DNA of 35,042 bases from Tenericutes bacterium ADurb.Bin087 (GCA_002070905.1 MWEF01000011.1:1-35042), one strand, 5' to 3'; positions 1 through 8,578 are shown, counted from the first letter of the stretch. Program-made: numbers and translations. The notes: generated from the sequence alone by a model not told the origin.

Positions 1-73
1 TCCCCGCATCTAAACACGCTAAAACGTTATTTCGTCCGTAGGCTAATTGTGTTCTTTGGTTATTATTATTCAT
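1..73 (-). CDS. rlmB: TrmH/SpoU-family rRNA methyltransferase (RlmB-like), N-terminal fragment
   Basis: Only the first 24 codons lie inside the window; the gene runs off the left edge. The fragment reads MNNNNQRTQLAYGRNNVLAC and then LDAG. The YGRNxVLxxLxxG segment is typical of the N-terminal substrate-binding domain of the TrmH-family 23S rRNA ribose methyltransferases (RlmB, YacO). The catalytic SPOUT domain is outside the window. The ATG overlaps the cysS stop as TAATG, so translation is probably coupled. In many Bacillota the order is cysS-mrnC-rlmB; here no Mini-RNase III gene lies between them. The family call rests on a short stretch plus this synteny. Confidence 0.72.
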   Translation of the reverse strand, partial: MNNNNQRTQLAYGRNNVLACLDAG

Positions 74-1407
74 TAGAAAATACCCCGTTTTTGCAACTCT
101 TCGCGTAAGGCGTCGCTACGCGCAAAATCCTTGTTTTTACGTGCATTTTCGTAGTCTTTTAGTAATTTAGTGTCTTCTTCATTTAGATTTTTAACACCTA
201 AGTCAAGTCCTAAAACGTCAAGCATTACTTCAAATGCGTGCGCTAATTTAGCGAGTTTTTCTTCTTCTTTTAACGGGTTTCGAAGTAAGATATTTAAGTC
301 TTTAACAACTGCATATAATTCACTTAAAGCGTTTGGTGTATTTAAGTCATCAGCTAAAGCTTCTTCAAATTTTAAGAGTAGTGAATCATCTATAACTTTA
401 AGCGGATGTAGCGCAAAATGACGGACAAGTGCTTGCTTAGTTCTTTGTAGGCGCAGTACTTCATTATTAGTGTTTTCAATTATATCCGCACTAAGATTTA
501 CTGGGCTCCGATAATGAGTAGATAAAAGTAATAAGCGTAATGATGTAGCGCCGTACTCGGCAATAAAATCTTTAGCGGTCACAAAGTTACCAGTGGACTT
601 TGCCATCTTTTGATTGTTTAAATTAATAAAGCCGTTATGCATCCAGTAATTAGCAAGCCCCGTATTAGCGTAAGCCCTCGCTTGCGCGATTTCGTTTTCG
701 TGATGCGGAAACTTAAGATCAAATCCGCCGCCATGAATATCAATTAAAGGCTTACCAAATATATCATTAATCATCACAACGCATTCTGTGTGCCATCCGG
801 GTCTTCCTGCACCCCACGGTGAATCCCATTTAATTCCTGCGTCATCCGTTTTCTTCCATAGTAAGAAATCATTTGGATGTTCTTTTTTTGGATTAGCATC
901 AATTCGCGCACCAACTTGAAGTTCATCTTGTGTGACATTTGACAATTCACCATAAGTTTCAACTTTTGACACACGGAAAAATACTTCGCCATCATTTTCA
1001 TAAGCAGCACCATTAGCGATTAACACTTTTATAAAAGCAATCATACTTTCAATATGCTGCGTTGCTTTTGGGGTAAATGTAGGTTTTAAGGCATTAATTT
1101 TAGTTGCCGAGTCTGCAAAAGCTTCAATATAAAATTCACTAATTTCCGTTTCTTTTTTATTAGTTTTCTGCGCTTTTTCAATGATTCTATCATCAACATC
1201 AGTGTAGTTAGAAACATAAATCACTTTATAACCAACATGATTAAAAAAGCGGCGTAATGTATCAAAGACGACAACAGGACGCATGTTGCCAACATGGACA
1301 TAGTCGTAAACTGTTGGGCCACATACATACATTGATACTTCGCCTTTACGCAGCGGAATGAATTCTTCTTTTTGTTTTGTAAGTGAGTTGTATAAAAGTA
1401 TTTTCAT
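73..1407 (-). CDS. cysS: Cysteinyl-tRNA synthetase
   Basis: Cytosolic class I aminoacyl-tRNA synthetase that charges tRNA-Cys with cysteine using ATP. At 444 aa it is close to the usual 460-470. The N-terminal Rossmann domain has the zinc and substrate Cys (C29 in VCGPTVYD), the HIGH-type signature HVGN (38-41), GWHTECV, the HHENE zinc segment and the KMSKS loop as KMAKS near residue 268. The C-terminal anticodon-binding region ends in KNKDFARSDALREELQKRG, a familiar end for this family. No Shine-Dalgarno precedes the ATG, and an extended -10 box lies 6 nt upstream, so the message may be leaderless. There is no T-box leader, although cysS has one in many Bacillota. It is followed by rlmB with a TAATG overlap. 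Confidence 0.98.
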   Translation of the reverse strand: MKILLYNSLTKQKEEFIPLRKGEVSMYVCGPTVYDYVHVGNMRPVVVFDTLRRFFNHVGYKVIYVSNYTDVDDRIIEKAQKTNKKETEISEFYIEAFADSATKINALKPTFTPKATQHIESMIAFIKVLIANGAAYENDGEVFFRVSKVETYGELSNVTQDELQVGARIDANPKKEHPNDFLLWKKTDDAGIKWDSPWGAGRPGWHTECVVMINDIFGKPLIDIHGGGFDLKFPHHENEIAQARAYANTGLANYWMHNGFINLNNQKMAKSTGNFVTAKDFIAEYGATSLRLLLLSTHYRSPVNLSADIIENTNNEVLRLQRTKQALVRHFALHPLKVIDDSLLLKFEEALADDLNTPNALSELYAVVKDLNILLRNPLKEEEKLAKLAHAFEVMLDVLGLDLGVKNLNEEDTKLLKDYENARKNKDFARSDALREELQKRGIF

Positions 1408-1413
1408 AGTAAT

Positions 1414-1422
1414 ATTTTATCA
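1414..1422 (-). promoter_or_regulatory. Extended -10 promoter of cysS, probably leaderless
   Basis: On the minus strand the sequence reads TGATAAAAT, an extended -10 element (TGn plus TAAAAT), followed by exactly six bases and then the cysS ATG. Standard spacing would start the transcript at the A of ATG. No convincing -35 hexamer is visible 17 bases upstream, which is common for extended -10 promoters. No Shine-Dalgarno exists in the short gap. Promoter identity is inferred from sequence only. Confidence 0.5.
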
Positions 1423-1453
1423 CGAACACAGGTAATTAACGCACTCTATGTTC

Positions 1454-2116
1454 CTAATTTATGTCTAAAGAAATAATGTCTGTTACTTTCTTTAAAAAGA
1501 TTACACCTTTATCTTTAATGCTTAACACTTTTTGATCGTAACCGTGCGGCACAATCGCACATTTTACACCAGCATTTTTCGCTGACATATAATCAACATA
1601 GCTATCGCCCACAAACATAATTGTTTCAAGTGGGTCATTAATATTTTTAATAATCGCATTTAAAAATTTTGGATTAGGTTTAATAATCCCGTCTCCTTTA
1701 TCGCCACGCACTTTAATAAAAACATTATCACCAAAATAATGTCTCACTACATCTTTAGCGACGTGATCCGGCTTATTAGTGGCAACATATAACTTAACAC
1801 CGCGCGCTTTTAATTCCGCTAGTGTTTCTTTTATGCCGGGGAATATTTCGGTATAAGTATTCGTGTTTTTAGCGTAATACACCGACAAAAGGGCATTAAC
1901 TTTCGCAAAATACTTTTCGTGACTAAGGCGTCTTGCATTGAGCGCTCTTCTTATTTGTTCGTCTTTACCGCTCCCTAAAAAGGTGGCCATTTCCGCCGTG
2001 CTAAATTTACCAGGTAATCCTAGCTCACTAAAAGTAGTGTTTAAGTTATAGAGCAAATCGGGAATCGTATCTAAGAGCGTCCCATCTAAATCAAAAATAA
2101 TATGTTTGTAATTCAT
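1454..2116 (-). CDS. HAD-superfamily phosphatase (phosphoglycolate/pyrophosphate phosphatase-like)
   Basis: A soluble 220-aa haloacid-dehalogenase-type phosphatase. Motif I is FDLDGTLLDT with nucleophile D9 and general acid D11. The cap follows (about 17-85). Motif II lies in YVATNK, the motif III lysine in IKPNP, and motif IV is FVGDSYVDYMSAKNAG. This layout matches the Gph/PpaX/YihX-like group that hydrolyses small phosphate esters, phosphoglycolate or PPi; the substrate cannot be read from sequence. The ATG is only 2 bases after the stop of the upstream membrane-protein gene and has no clear Shine-Dalgarno, so it is probably translated by reinitiation. A 46-bp gap separates it from cysS. 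Confidence 0.88.
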   Translation of the reverse strand: MNYKHIIFDLDGTLLDTIPDLLYNLNTTFSELGLPGKFSTAEMATFLGSGKDEQIRRALNARRLSHEKYFAKVNALLSVYYAKNTNTYTEIFPGIKETLAELKARGVKLYVATNKPDHVAKDVVRHYFGDNVFIKVRGDKGDGIIKPNPKFLNAIIKNINDPLETIMFVGDSYVDYMSAKNAGVKCAIVPHGYDQKVLSIKDKGVIFLKKVTDIISLDIN

Positions 2117-2118
2117 AG

Positions 2119-2661
2119 CTATTCAGTAACTTGGAACGTATCAAGGACAAGGAAAGTAACCCCTAGTACAATTGAAGCATACCCGATGACGAGCCATAGC
2201 TTTCGTGAAAATTCATCATTCGCGAGCAATACTTCACTAAACCCCGAGACAATAAAAGCTGTCCCAATAACAATCCGTAAAATGCCTACAATCAGCGTTA
2301 TCGTTGCTTTCGAACGGAAATATAACACAATGTCATATATCCCTAACATCACAAATAAAATCCCAATTACGAGTAATCCATAAGCTTGAATTTTTTCACT
2401 AAAGACGGCCACTAAAATTCCAGCAATCATTAGCAACACACTTAATGAGTATTCCGCGACTGTCACTTTCTGTTTTCGCCCCGAAATGTAATTTAAGAAA
2501 TTAATAAAACCAACAAGCGCAATAATAATTCCAATTAAGTAGAAAAGACTTTCCGCTAAATTGACATTATATTTAACAATCATTGCTCCAATAATAATGA
2601 GAGCAACACTAGTGAAGATCGTTACTCCAAAACTTACTTTTGTGTGTATCGATAGGCGCAT
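2119..2661 (-). CDS. DUF308/HdeD-like multi-pass membrane protein
   Basis: A 180-aa, very hydrophobic protein with about six transmembrane helices arranged as three two-helix units: roughly 10-30, 36-57, 70-88, 94-113, 120-142 and 153-173. Repeated patterns such as LIGIIIALVGFINFL and VIGILFVMLGIYDIVLYF, each with a polar or basic hinge, are typical of the DUF308/HdeD family. HdeD is linked to acid resistance in enterobacteria, but no general function is established and none is assigned here. A good Shine-Dalgarno (AAGGAG) precedes the ATG, and a promoter lies 30-50 bp upstream. The HAD phosphatase gene follows 2 bp after the stop, so the two form a small operon. Confidence 0.7.
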   Translation of the reverse strand: MRLSIHTKVSFGVTIFTSVALIIIGAMIVKYNVNLAESLFYLIGIIIALVGFINFLNYISGRKQKVTVAEYSLSVLLMIAGILVAVFSEKIQAYGLLVIGILFVMLGIYDIVLYFRSKATITLIVGILRIVIGTAFIVSGFSEVLLANDEFSRKLWLVIGYASIVLGVTFLVLDTFQVTE

Positions 2662-2687
2662 ACTTTTCTCCTTTGTTCCACTTTAAT

Positions 2688-2715
2688 ATTATATTAAACA
2701 CAGCGTTTTTGCAAA
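2688..2715 (-). promoter_or_regulatory. Promoter of the DUF308-like gene
   Basis: The minus strand has a perfect TATAAT (2688-2693), preceded after 16 bases by TTTGCA (2710-2715), a partial match to TTGACA. The predicted start gives a leader of about 20 nt that includes the AAGGAG Shine-Dalgarno of the 180-aa gene. It lies just downstream of the ribosomal-operon terminator, as expected for a new transcription unit. Confidence 0.55.
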
Positions 2716-2752
2716 GTATTATCACTTTCAAGTGCTCTCAATTTTCGTATTT

Positions 2753-2779
2753 AAAAAGCCTAACCTTGCGGCTAGGCTT
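2753..2779 (-). terminator. Rho-independent terminator of the ribosomal super-operon
   Basis: On the minus strand AAGCCTAGCC, loop GCAA, then GGTTAGGCTT form a 10-bp stem with one G-U pair, followed by a short T run. The loop is a GNRA tetraloop. It begins about 24 bp after the rplQ stop and ends the long S10-spc-alpha transcript. Confidence 0.88.
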
Positions 2780-2802
2780 AATTTAATTTAGTAGCATCCG
2801 TC

Positions 2803-3204
2803 TTATTCGACGAATTCTAAGATGACCATCGGGGCATTGTCGCCACGACGTGGGCCTAACTTAAGCATGCGGGTATAACCACCGACACGATCCTTAAAGC
2901 GTGGTCCTAGTTCATTAAAGAGTACATCAAGTGCTTTAACACCATCCGCTCTTTTAATGCCGTCGCGTAAGCGCGCCGCGGCAAGTCTGCGAGCGTGTAA
3001 GTCACCGCGTTTAGCAAGCGTAATTAAACGTTCAACTTCGCGTTGTACTTGACGACCAACTTTATCAATGAGCGTAACTTTGCCATAAACAATAAGTTCA
3101 CTACTGACATTACGCAACATTGCTTTGTCTTTGCTTCTTGTATATCCCGCTTTAAAGCGGACCCCGGCTTTACCCCGGACGTTTTTTCTACCTTGTGCTG
3201 GCAT
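2803..3204 (-). CDS. rplQ: 50S ribosomal protein L17
   Basis: Large-subunit protein lining the outer end of the peptide exit tunnel. The 133-aa sequence has the family's N-terminal pattern (basic start, then RSKDKAMLRNVSSELI) and the C-terminal GPRRGDNAPMVILEFVE ending, which matches the usual RxGDxAPMxxIELV-type tail. It is slightly longer than the ~120 aa common in Bacillota. It sits 9 bp after rpoA and is the last gene of the alpha part of the ribosomal cluster, followed by a strong terminator. The usual Bacillota continuation (ecfA1-ecfA2-ecfT-truA-rplM-rpsI) is not here. Confidence 0.97.
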   Translation of the reverse strand: MPAQGRKNVRGKAGVRFKAGYTRSKDKAMLRNVSSELIVYGKVTLIDKVGRQVQREVERLITLAKRGDLHARRLAAARLRDGIKRADGVKALDVLFNELGPRFKDRVGGYTRMLKLGPRRGDNAPMVILEFVE

Positions 3205-3213
3205 ATTCTACCT

Positions 3214-4191
3214 CTATTCTACACTGCCTCGGAAGTTAAGGCCGAGTTCTTTAAGTTTGTCTTTAATTTCCTTAAATGAGTTTTTACCTAAAGCACGTAC
3301 TTTAAGAATTTCTTCTTCGGTTTTACTTGCAAGTTCAAGTACGGTTTGAATTCCAGCGCGTTTTAAGCAGTTGTAAGAACGGACACTGATGTCAAGTTCT
3401 TCAATCTTCTTATCTTCCATTGCCGCTGGGGCTTGTGCTTCTTGTTCGGCGAAGACTTCAACATCAATTGTCGCGTCTTCTAAATCAAGGAATGGTTTAT
3501 AGTGCTCAATTAAGATTTTAGCACTAAGGGCGACCGCAGCTTGTGGGGTAACACTACCATTAGTCCACACTTCAAGCGTTAAGCGATCATAATTTTCATC
3601 GTGTCCAACACGGGTGTTTGACACAGTGTAATTAACTTTTGTCACTGGTGAATAGTTTGAATCAGTGGCAATAACACCAATCGCACCACCAACTTTTTGC
3701 CGTTCAGCTTTGTTTGCTTCACTAGTGACATAACCCCTGCCATTGCGGGCAAAGAGTGTCATTTTGAAGTGGCCGCGGTCAGCGACGTTAGCGATGACTA
3801 AGTCTTTGTTAATAACTTCGACACCGTAAGGAAGAGTAATATCCGCTCCAGTGACCACTGCTGGTCCTACAACATCAACTTCCAAACGTTTAATTGTCGT
3901 ATCTTTGTCTTCAATCTTGAGAATTAGTTGTTTAAGGTTAAGCGTAATCATTGTCACGTCTTCCACAACACCTGGTAGTGTTGCAAATTCATGACGCGCA
4001 CCGTCAATTGTAATCGCGAACACACTTGCGCCAGGCAGAGCGCTTAATAGTAAACGCCGGAATGAATTGCCAAGCGTTTGGCCAAAGCCTCGTTCAAGTG
4101 GTTCAAGGACGAATTTGCCGTAATTATCCGTTGCGTAATAATTCTTTTCCTTAAAAACAGTGGGATTGAATGGGATGATAATATTACTCAT
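3214..4191 (-). CDS. rpoA: DNA-directed RNA polymerase alpha subunit
   Basis: The 325-aa alpha subunit dimerises to nucleate RNA polymerase assembly and contacts UP elements and activators. The N-terminal domain shows FVLEPLERGFGQTLGNSFRRLLLSALPGASV (about 27-57) and continues to ~235. A short linker containing AQAPAAMEDK leads to the C-terminal domain, with IEELDISVRSYNCLKRAGI and the helix-hairpin-helix LRALGKNSFKEIKDKL-type motif. Full length with no odd features. It lies 9 bp after rpsK and 9 bp before rplQ, in the order rpsM-rpsK-rpoA-rplQ standard for Bacillota (no rpsD). Confidence 0.98.
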   Translation of the reverse strand: MSNIIIPFNPTVFKEKNYYATDNYGKFVLEPLERGFGQTLGNSFRRLLLSALPGASVFAITIDGARHEFATLPGVVEDVTMITLNLKQLILKIEDKDTTIKRLEVDVVGPAVVTGADITLPYGVEVINKDLVIANVADRGHFKMTLFARNGRGYVTSEANKAERQKVGGAIGVIATDSNYSPVTKVNYTVSNTRVGHDENYDRLTLEVWTNGSVTPQAAVALSAKILIEHYKPFLDLEDATIDVEVFAEQEAQAPAAMEDKKIEELDISVRSYNCLKRAGIQTVLELASKTEEEILKVRALGKNSFKEIKDKLKELGLNFRGSVE

Positions 4192-4200
4192 GTTGCCTCC

Positions 4201-4599
4201 TTATCCGCGTGGCCGTTTCGGGGGCCGACACCCGTTATGTGGAATTGGGGTTGTATCTTCAATTCCGGTAATCGTAAGTCCCGCTAAGGCGAGCGCGCGA
4301 ATGGCGGCTTCTCGGCCTTGGCCTGGACCTTTAACTCTCACATCGACCGTTTTAAGCCCTTGTTCGACTGCAACTTTCGCCGCAGCTTCCCCGGCTAATT
4401 GCGCGGCCCATGCTGTGCTTTTTTTACTACCTTTGAAACCTAAGGCACCAGCGCTACTCCAGCTGATGGCGTTGCCGTCTTCATCAGTGATTGTAACGAT
4501 TGTGTTATTAAAGGTTGAGTGAATATGCGCGATACAAGCAGTATAAGCGCGGCGTATTCTGCGCCGTCTCGTTGTCGTTTTGCGTGCTTTTTTAGACAT
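4201..4599 (-). CDS. rpsK: 30S ribosomal protein S11
   Basis: Small-subunit platform protein contacting 16S rRNA near the E site and the mRNA Shine-Dalgarno helix. The 132-aa sequence contains the family hallmarks [43 protein letters not shown] and the terminal [20 protein letters not shown]. The N-terminal basic stretch ([16 protein letters not shown]) is normal for Gram-positives. It is placed between rpsM and rpoA as in almost all Bacillota. Confidence 0.98.
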   Translation of the reverse strand: MSKKARKTTTRRRRIRRAYTACIAHIHSTFNNTIVTITDEDGNAISWSSAGALGFKGSKKSTAWAAQLAGEAAAKVAVEQGLKTVDVRVKGPGQGREAAIRALALAGLTITGIEDTTPIPHNGCRPPKRPRG

Positions 4600-4619
4600 A
4601 ACTAACTTTCACTCCTTCC

Positions 4620-4997
4620 TTAACCTTGTGAGGCTTGCTTTTTATTAGCAATTGTTTTCTTTGGTCCTTTACGAGTCCGCGCATTTGTTTTTGTACGTTG
4701 ACCACGAACAGGTAAACCGCGACGATGACGAATCCCGCGATAAGAACCGATTTCTGTTAATCGTTTAATATTTAAGGCGACTTGCCGTCTTGCGTCCCCT
4801 TCAACACGATATTTTGTAATTTCTTGACGAATCGCGCCTAATTCTTCTTCGGTTAAATCTTTAACGCGTACGTTTTCGTCAATTTTAACGGCGGCTAATA
4901 TTTTTTTAGCGGTTGTTAAGCCAATACCATAAATGTATTGTAGGCTCACGACGACCCGCTTGTCGTTTGGAATATCTACACCAACAATCCGTGCCAT
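4620..4997 (-). CDS. rpsM: 30S ribosomal protein S13
   Basis: Head protein of the small subunit, bridging to L5/23S helix 38 and contacting P-site tRNA with its basic tail. The 125-aa sequence starts [26 protein letters not shown], carries the helix-two-turn-helix GLTTAKKIL region, and ends in the [27 protein letters not shown] motif. It lies between rpmJ and rpsK. Its partner L5 in this window carries an unusually long N-terminal tail. Confidence 0.98.
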   Translation of the reverse strand: MARIVGVDIPNDKRVVVSLQYIYGIGLTTAKKILAAVKIDENVRVKDLTEEELGAIRQEITKYRVEGDARRQVALNIKRLTEIGSYRGIRHRRGLPVRGQRTKTNARTRKGPKKTIANKKQASQG

Positions 4998-5008
4998 ATT
5001 CTTTCCTC

Positions 5009-5122
5009 CTATCCTTGTCTTTGCTTATGCTTGGGGTTTTCGCAAATGACCATCACATTGCCTTTGCGGCGAATAACCCGGCATTTATCGCAAATTGGTT
5101 TGACTGAGGCTCTTACTTTCAT
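5009..5122 (-). CDS. rpmJ: 50S ribosomal protein L36 (zinc-binding form)
   Basis: A 37-residue protein, [20 protein letters not shown] then [17 protein letters not shown]. The zinc ligands C11, C14, C27 and H32 are all present, so this is the C+ form of L36. It sits deep in the large subunit near the peptidyl-transferase-proximal rRNA. A Shine-Dalgarno (GGAGG) is placed well before the ATG. It occupies its usual slot between infA and rpsM. Confidence 0.97.
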   Translation of the reverse strand: MKVRASVKPICDKCRVIRRKGNVMVICENPKHKQRQG

Positions 5123-5143
5123 AATGATTTCCTCCATTTTCTT

Positions 5144-5362
5144 TTATCGATACCGATATGTAATGCGGCCCCGTGTTAAATCATAAGGCGAAATCTCCAC
5201 TGCGACACGATCACCTGGTAGAATGCGAATGTTATACATTCTGATTTTACCAGAAACGTGGGCCAAAATAATGTGTCCGTTGTCTAATTGAACGCGGAAG
5301 TTTACTCCCGGTAAACATTCAATTACTTTCGCCTCGACGGTAATAACGTTAGACTTACTCAT
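5144..5362 (-). CDS. infA: Translation initiation factor IF-1
   Basis: A 72-aa single OB-fold protein that occupies the 30S A site during initiation together with IF2 and IF3. Family motifs are [21 protein letters not shown], the [25 protein letters not shown] core and the [14 protein letters not shown] end. Its ATG overlaps the map stop as TAATG, which indicates translational coupling. The KOW-domain gene often found between map and infA in Bacilli is absent. Confidence 0.97.
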   Translation of the reverse strand: MSKSNVITVEAKVIECLPGVNFRVQLDNGHIILAHVSGKIRMYNIRILPGDRVAVEISPYDLTRGRITYRYR

Positions 5363-6120
5363 TAATTATCCTCCATAGTTAATACTTCGTAGCCATCTGC
5401 GGTAATAACGATGGTGTTTTCATAATGGCTTGCTAATTTACCATCTTTTGTTTTGACGGTCCAGCCGTCATTTAAGACGATAAGGTCGACCAACCCTTCG
5501 TTTAACATTGGTTCAATCGCTAAGGTCATCCCCGCTTTTAAGCGCGGCCCTGTTTTTGGTGTTCCAACGTTAGGTACAGCGGGTGCTTCGTGTAGTTTTC
5601 GCCCTACACCGTGCCCCGTGTAATCACGCGTGAGTGTATACCCACGACTTGACGCGTATTCATATATCGCGTGACTGATATCGCCGATATAATTTCCTGG
5701 TTTTGCAAAGTTGTCCACAGCATGCCAGAAACTTTCTTCGGTGACTTCCACAAGTTTACGGGCCCTTTCACTAACATTACCAACAAGGAATGTTCGCGCC
5801 GCATCAGCGACGTACCCGTCTTTTGTAACCCCGACATCGACACTGACAATGTCGCCGTCTTTAATCATTTCGCGTTTGCTCGGGATACCGTGAATTAACG
5901 TATCATTAACCGAGACACAGATATTGCCACTAAAGCCGCCATAACCCTTGAAAGTCGGGATGCCCCCTTCTTTTACGATTACATCAAGCGCTAGTTTATC
6001 AACATCCGCGGTTGACATTCCAGGTCTTAACTTAGCCTCTACTTCTTTAAAGACTAAGTTCACAATCCGACCTGCTTCTTTCATTAAGCGAATTTCGCGG
6101 GGTGACTTGAGACTAATCAC
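5362..6120 (-). CDS. map: Methionine aminopeptidase, type I
   Basis: Removes the initiator Met from nascent proteins. The pita-bread fold is evident: metal ligands lie in [20 protein letters not shown] (two Asp), [13 protein letters not shown] (His), AIEPMLNEG (Glu) and HYENTIVI (Glu). The reading frame stays open further upstream to 6225, but that stretch lies inside adk. The start chosen is the GTG at 6120: AGGGAG lies about 6 bases before it and the protein then begins (V/M)[16 protein letters not shown], as the family does. This gives 252 aa. The start overlaps the adk stop by 8 bp, as GTGATTAG. Confidence 0.95.
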   Translation of the reverse strand: MISLKSPREIRLMKEAGRIVNLVFKEVEAKLRPGMSTADVDKLALDVIVKEGGIPTFKGYGGFSGNICVSVNDTLIHGIPSKREMIKDGDIVSVDVGVTKDGYVADAARTFLVGNVSERARKLVEVTEESFWHAVDNFAKPGNYIGDISHAIYEYASSRGYTLTRDYTGHGVGRKLHEAPAVPNVGTPKTGPRLKAGMTLAIEPMLNEGLVDLIVLNDGWTVKTKDGKLASHYENTIVITADGYEVLTMEDN

Positions 6121-6772
6121 ATTTCGCTCCCTCAATAATTTTTTGGGCGGCCTTAAGTGATTTTTTCGGCCCAATAGTGCTGTCAACAGCGTAGAGAACA
6201 CCTTTTTCGGCATAGAAGTCTTCAAGCGGCCTTGTATCAGCGTAATAATGATTTAAGCGCACTAAGAGACTCTCTTTGGTATCATCTTTGCGTTGATATA
6301 ATTCACCGCCACAACTGTCACACGTCCCATCAACCTTCGGTTTCATCGTGTCGACATGGTAAGGAGCGCCACATTTGCGACAAATGCGACGTCCACTAAT
6401 CCGCCGCACTAATTCATCTTCATCTGCGGTGATATTAATCACGGCATTAATCGGACGATTTAAGTCTTTACCAATCGTGTCAAGCGCCTCCGCTTGTGGG
6501 ATGGTGCGTGGAAACCCATCAAGTAAGTAACCATTCACACAATCTTTTTGGGAGAGACGCTCTCTTACGAGGCTAATTGTTACTTCATCGGGTACGAGGT
6601 GTCCTTCATTAATATAACGCGCCGCAAGTCTACCAAGTGGCGTCCCGTCTTTGATTGCTTCACGGAACATATCACCCGTGGAGATATGCGGAATGTTATA
6701 GACACTAATAAGTTGTTTGGCGAGTGTGCCTTTACCAGCACCTGGGGGTCCTAATAAAATAATATTACACAT
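6113..6772 (-). CDS. adk: Adenylate kinase with zinc-binding lid
   Basis: Interconverts ATP+AMP and 2 ADP in the cytosol. At 219 aa it has the P-loop GPPGAGKGT (8-16), the AMP-binding region HISTGDMFREAI, the DGFPRT motif and the long LID. The lid contains CRKCGAPYHV and CDSCGG, a four-Cys zinc site typical of Gram-positive enzymes. It lies between secY and map, the conserved Bacillota order, 4 bp after secY and overlapping map by 8 bp. Nothing is missing. Confidence 0.98.
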   Translation of the reverse strand: MCNIILLGPPGAGKGTLAKQLISVYNIPHISTGDMFREAIKDGTPLGRLAARYINEGHLVPDEVTISLVRERLSQKDCVNGYLLDGFPRTIPQAEALDTIGKDLNRPINAVINITADEDELVRRISGRRICRKCGAPYHVDTMKPKVDGTCDSCGGELYQRKDDTKESLLVRLNHYYADTRPLEDFYAEKGVLYAVDSTIGPKKSLKAAQKIIEGAKCD

Positions 6773-6776
6773 ACGC

Positions 6777-8123
6777 CTAACCTCCTAATACACTTCCTTC
6801 ATCATATGATTTACCCGCAAGTAAACCGTCGATTTGGTTGTTGATTTCAATGGCGACCCCAACAACAATGATGAGGCCCGTGCCACCTAAGGCTAAGCTT
6901 TGATCAGGCACAACTTTAAGTAACACTAAGACAATCGGTAACGCGGCAATAACCGCAAGGCTGAAAGCCCCTAACACAGTAATCCGGTTAAGTACTTTTG
7001 CGACATAGCGTTCTGTTTCTGCCCCAGGACGAACTCCAGGAATATAACTACCATTCTTTTGGAAGTTTTCCGCGAGTTTTTCAGGGTTAATTTGTAGTTT
7101 AGCGTAGAAGAAGGCAAAGACGACGATGAGGAATAAGTAAATGAGTAATCCCCACGGCATTTGCCACGTCTTCTCATTAAACCATGGCATTGTCACTGTC
7201 GCACTGGAGTTAAAGATTTTTAACCATTCAGCGTCTAAATTTGAGCCACTGATAAAGGAAGCAATGATTGACGGCGCCATCATAATACTTGAGGCAAAGA
7301 TGACAGGGATAACCCCGGCACTATTAATCTTAATTGGTAAGAAGCTTGCTTGCGCCATCTTGCGGGTTTGCCCGCTTTTACCCGCGTGTTGCACGGGAAT
7401 TTTACGTTTACTCGATTCAATAAAGGTAATAAAACCAATAATGGCGAGGAAACTAAGAACATATACGCCAAATTGGAGTAAACCAAGGAATAATTGTTCA
7501 CTCCCCTGTCCAACTTTATCACTTAACCAATTTTGATAAGCACGGATAATTTGTTGCGGGAGACTACTAACGATCCCCGCGAAGATAATCATCGAGATCC
7601 CGTTACCAATGCCTTTACTACTAATTTGGTCACCTAGCCACATCACAAGCATCGTGCCCGCAAGCATGACGGTAATAATGTAAGCATAAGTCCAAAAGTT
7701 TGATTCTTTGAGCGTAATATAACTTTGATTTTCCATCGTAACAATAACGCCATAAGCTTGCACTGCTCCTAACATCAGCGTTAAGTATCGATTTGTCATT
7801 TCCATTTTCTTCCGGCCATAATCACCTTGGTTCGCTAGATCAGTAAGGGCGGGAAGGACGTCCATTGATAAAAGTTGGACAATAATAGATGCAGTAATAT
7901 AAGGACTGACCCCAAGCGCGAATACACTAAATTGTTGTAATGTACCGCCGCCTAGAAGGTTCATCAGTCCAAACGCATCGTTATTTTGGAATGAAAAGTC
8001 GCTAAGCGTGACGCCTGGAACGGTAATCGCGGCGCCAATTCGGAAGACAAACATAATCATGATCGTAAAGAAGATACGATCGACAATTTCTTTATTCTTG
8101 AAAATCGCGGCGATCTTTTTCAT
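6777..8123 (-). CDS. secY: Protein translocase subunit SecY
   Basis: The 448-aa channel subunit of the SecYEG translocon in the cytoplasmic membrane. About ten transmembrane helices are visible. Recognisable segments are FRIGAAITVPGV after the first helix, the plug-proximal LLGGGTLQQFSVFALGVSPYITASIIVQLL, the KIPVQHAGK loop and the FAFFYAKLQINPEKLAENFQKNGSYIPG loop, followed by the C-terminal AIEINNQIDGLLAGKSYDE. It lies in the spc operon between rplO and adk, starting 1 bp after the rplO stop, so the two are tightly coupled. Confidence 0.98.
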   Translation of the reverse strand: MKKIAAIFKNKEIVDRIFFTIMIMFVFRIGAAITVPGVTLSDFSFQNNDAFGLMNLLGGGTLQQFSVFALGVSPYITASIIVQLLSMDVLPALTDLANQGDYGRKKMEMTNRYLTLMLGAVQAYGVIVTMENQSYITLKESNFWTYAYIITVMLAGTMLVMWLGDQISSKGIGNGISMIIFAGIVSSLPQQIIRAYQNWLSDKVGQGSEQLFLGLLQFGVYVLSFLAIIGFITFIESSKRKIPVQHAGKSGQTRKMAQASFLPIKINSAGVIPVIFASSIMMAPSIIASFISGSNLDAEWLKIFNSSATVTMPWFNEKTWQMPWGLLIYLFLIVVFAFFYAKLQINPEKLAENFQKNGSYIPGVRPGAETERYVAKVLNRITVLGAFSLAVIAALPIVLVLLKVVPDQSLALGGTGLIIVVGVAIEINNQIDGLLAGKSYDEGSVLGG

Positions 8124-8124
8124 C

Positions 8125-8565
8125 TTAAATTACCTCTGCGGTTCCGCCAAGTTTAGCAATAGCGTCACTAGCTTGTTTTGAAAATCTGTGGGCTTTAACT
8201 GTTAATTTCTTTGTAAGTTCCCCGCGGGCTAAAACTTTCACACCAGCGAGTTCTTTTTTGACGATGCCCTTTTCCACTAAAAGTGTGGGGGTGACAACAG
8301 TGCCATCAGCAAACACATTTAATTCATCTAAATTAACAACGGCAAACTTTTTCGTATTTAAGTTTGTAAAGCCGCGTTTGGGAATCCGGCGATATAAAGG
8401 CATTTGTCCGCCTTCAAAGCCAAGGCGTGTGCCACCACCTGAACGGGACTTTTGACCTTTTTCCCCTTTACCACTTGTTTTCCCGGTACCAGAGCCTGGG
8501 CCCCGACCGAGCCGTTTACGAGCTTTTTTTGCTCCTTCTGTATAAGTAAGTTCGTGTAATTTCAT
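8125..8565 (-). CDS. rplO: 50S ribosomal protein L15
   Basis: Late-assembly large-subunit protein with a long extended N-terminal arm. The 146 aa include [22 protein letters not shown] and the [27 protein letters not shown] arm, then the globular domain to the end. It follows rpsE after only 13 bp. In most bacteria rpmD (L30) lies between them; here there is no room for it. Confidence 0.97.
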   Translation of the reverse strand: MKLHELTYTEGAKKARKRLGRGPGSGTGKTSGKGEKGQKSRSGGGTRLGFEGGQMPLYRRIPKRGFTNLNTKKFAVVNLDELNVFADGTVVTPTLLVEKGIVKKELAGVKVLARGELTKKLTVKAHRFSKQASDAIAKLGGTAEVI

Positions 8566-8578
8566 CCTTGACCTCCTC

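Noticed and set aside
4160-4522. Plus-strand ORF of 120 aa opposite rpsK.
   Set aside because: It is a shadow of the GC-richer rpsK coding strand, with no Shine-Dalgarno and no recognisable domain; rpsK itself is unambiguous.
5362-6225. Longer 287-aa form of the methionine aminopeptidase.
   Set aside because: The extra N-terminal residues lie inside adk and are unlike the family. A well-spaced Shine-Dalgarno precedes the GTG at 6120, which gives the normal N-terminus.
7141-7536. Plus-strand ORF of 131 aa inside secY.
   Set aside because: It lies fully antisense to a conserved secY gene and its composition is that of reverse-complemented hydrophobic codons.
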